DNA from: Flavobacteriaceae bacterium
GTDB lineage: Bacteria; Bacteroidota; Bacteroidia; Flavobacteriales; Flavobacteriaceae
Direction of reading: 5' to 3'
Assembly (NCBI GenBank): GCA_027068695.1
Contig: JAMOMG010000240.1
Span: 1 to 7,742, forward strand
DNA: 7,742 bases
The notes under the pieces are model-generated. The model had not been told where the DNA came from. It ran no database searches and saw only the letters and a list, made by a program, of their open reading frames with translations. How positions within the stretch are numbered: position 1 is the stretch's first letter; every line of letters starts with the position of its first letter. The translations under genes and the position numbers were made by a program. Shown in pieces: positions 7,410 to 7,742 of the stretch.

Positions 7410-7742
7410 TTAAAAGCAATTTGCTCCATCTCTCCACAAGAATTTTTTACTTCTTCCGTTTCCATTTAATCTATAAATTAAACTAAACGAATAATAAAAA
7501 TGAGGAGATAGTCTATAATCTTCAGAATTGTATTTGTACATCCCTTGTGCACTTACACCAAATTTATCACCAAACCAATACTTTGATCCCGCACCAAAAT
7601 TAACAGTTCCACCACTGTAAAATGCAAAAGTATAACCCCCTCCTGCTAAGGCAAAAATTGAAAAATCACTAAAAGGATTCATGAAGTTATACTGTAAATT
7701 AACATCAATCCCTATATAGGTTACTTTTGGAACTATTGTTTC
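7410..7742 (-). CDS. Outer-membrane beta-barrel protein, OmpA-barrel paralog without TSP3/OmpA domains (C-terminal 110 residues only)
   Basis: The reading frame stays open to the right edge, so the start lies outside the window; the Met encoded at 7680-7682 is internal. The visible 110 residues show alternating aromatic/hydrophobic strands and glycine-rich turns typical of a small outer-membrane barrel. They align with the barrels of the two OmpA proteins in this window: YIGIDVNLQYNF matches [20 protein letters not shown] matches TVGGGYTW, and NFGAGSKYWFGDKFGV matches [16 protein letters not shown]. After the last strand (SFSLIYRLNG), where the paralogs enter their DTDGDG repeats, this protein instead has a short basic/aromatic tail, SKKFLWRDGANCF, and stops. 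It therefore lacks the spacer and peptidoglycan-binding domain. Homology to the neighbouring barrels is seen directly; outer-membrane location is inferred; the ligand or role is unknown. The helicase gene starts 39 bp downstream with no terminator between, so the two may be cotranscribed. Confidence 0.8.
   Translation of the reverse strand, partial: ETIVPKVTYIGIDVNLQYNFMNPFSDFSIFALAGGGYTFAFYSGGTVNFGAGSKYWFGDKFGVSAQGMYKYNSEDYRLSPHFYYSFSLIYRLNGNGRSKKFLWRDGANCF

Noticed and set aside
7410..7682. A complete 90-residue small protein starting at the ATG at 7682
   Set aside because: The frame is open up to the window edge, and the upstream residues (YIGIDVNLQYNF) are conserved barrel sequence, so the gene is a 5'-truncated larger one.

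Overview
This is an AT-rich chromosomal window that looks like a member of the Bacteroidota, most likely the family Flavobacteriaceae. Four things support this: OmpA-type proteins with thrombospondin type 3 (TSP3) Ca-binding repeats between barrel and peptidoglycan domain; signal peptides ending in a NAQDK-like junction; A/T-rich start-codon contexts with no Shine-Dalgarno sequence; and intergenic TAnnTTTG boxes matching the Bacteroidota -7 promoter element. The assignment is inferred from these traits, not from a marker gene.

All five genes lie on the minus strand, so transcription runs from the right edge to the left. In that order they are: (1) the 3' end of an outer-membrane beta-barrel protein that runs off the right edge (7410-7742); (2) a 1056-residue AddA/RecB-like helicase-nuclease (4200-7370); (3) kbl, glycine C-acetyltransferase (2973-4166); (4) a full OmpA-family protein (1548-2858, ATG start at 2858, not the TTG six bases upstream); (5) a second, paralogous OmpA-family protein (66-1430). 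Gaps are 39, 33, 114 and 117 bp, and no stretch over 300 bp lacks a gene.

The short gaps contain legible signals. Perfect inverted repeats followed by T tracts close both OmpA genes (8-45 and 1494-1528). TAnnTTTG promoter candidates precede kbl (with a TTG -33 element inside the helicase gene's 3' end), the upstream OmpA gene (three boxes) and the downstream OmpA gene. The helicase gene has no clear promoter of its own and may be read from the barrel gene upstream.

The two OmpA proteins probably tether the outer membrane to peptidoglycan: barrel in the membrane, TSP3 spacer across the periplasm, OmpA C-terminal domain on the cell wall. The truncated gene at the right edge encodes a related barrel that ends where the TSP3 spacer would start. 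The helicase-nuclease is expected to act in double-strand break repair and Kbl in threonine/glycine metabolism. They are housekeeping genes between cell-envelope paralogs, and nothing shows a functional link among them. I see no mobile element, CRISPR array, tRNA, rRNA or defence island, and no convincing novel system. The best leads are the barrel-only paralog with its unusual C-terminal tail, a vicinal-cysteine TSP3 repeat, and start-codon or leader hairpins.
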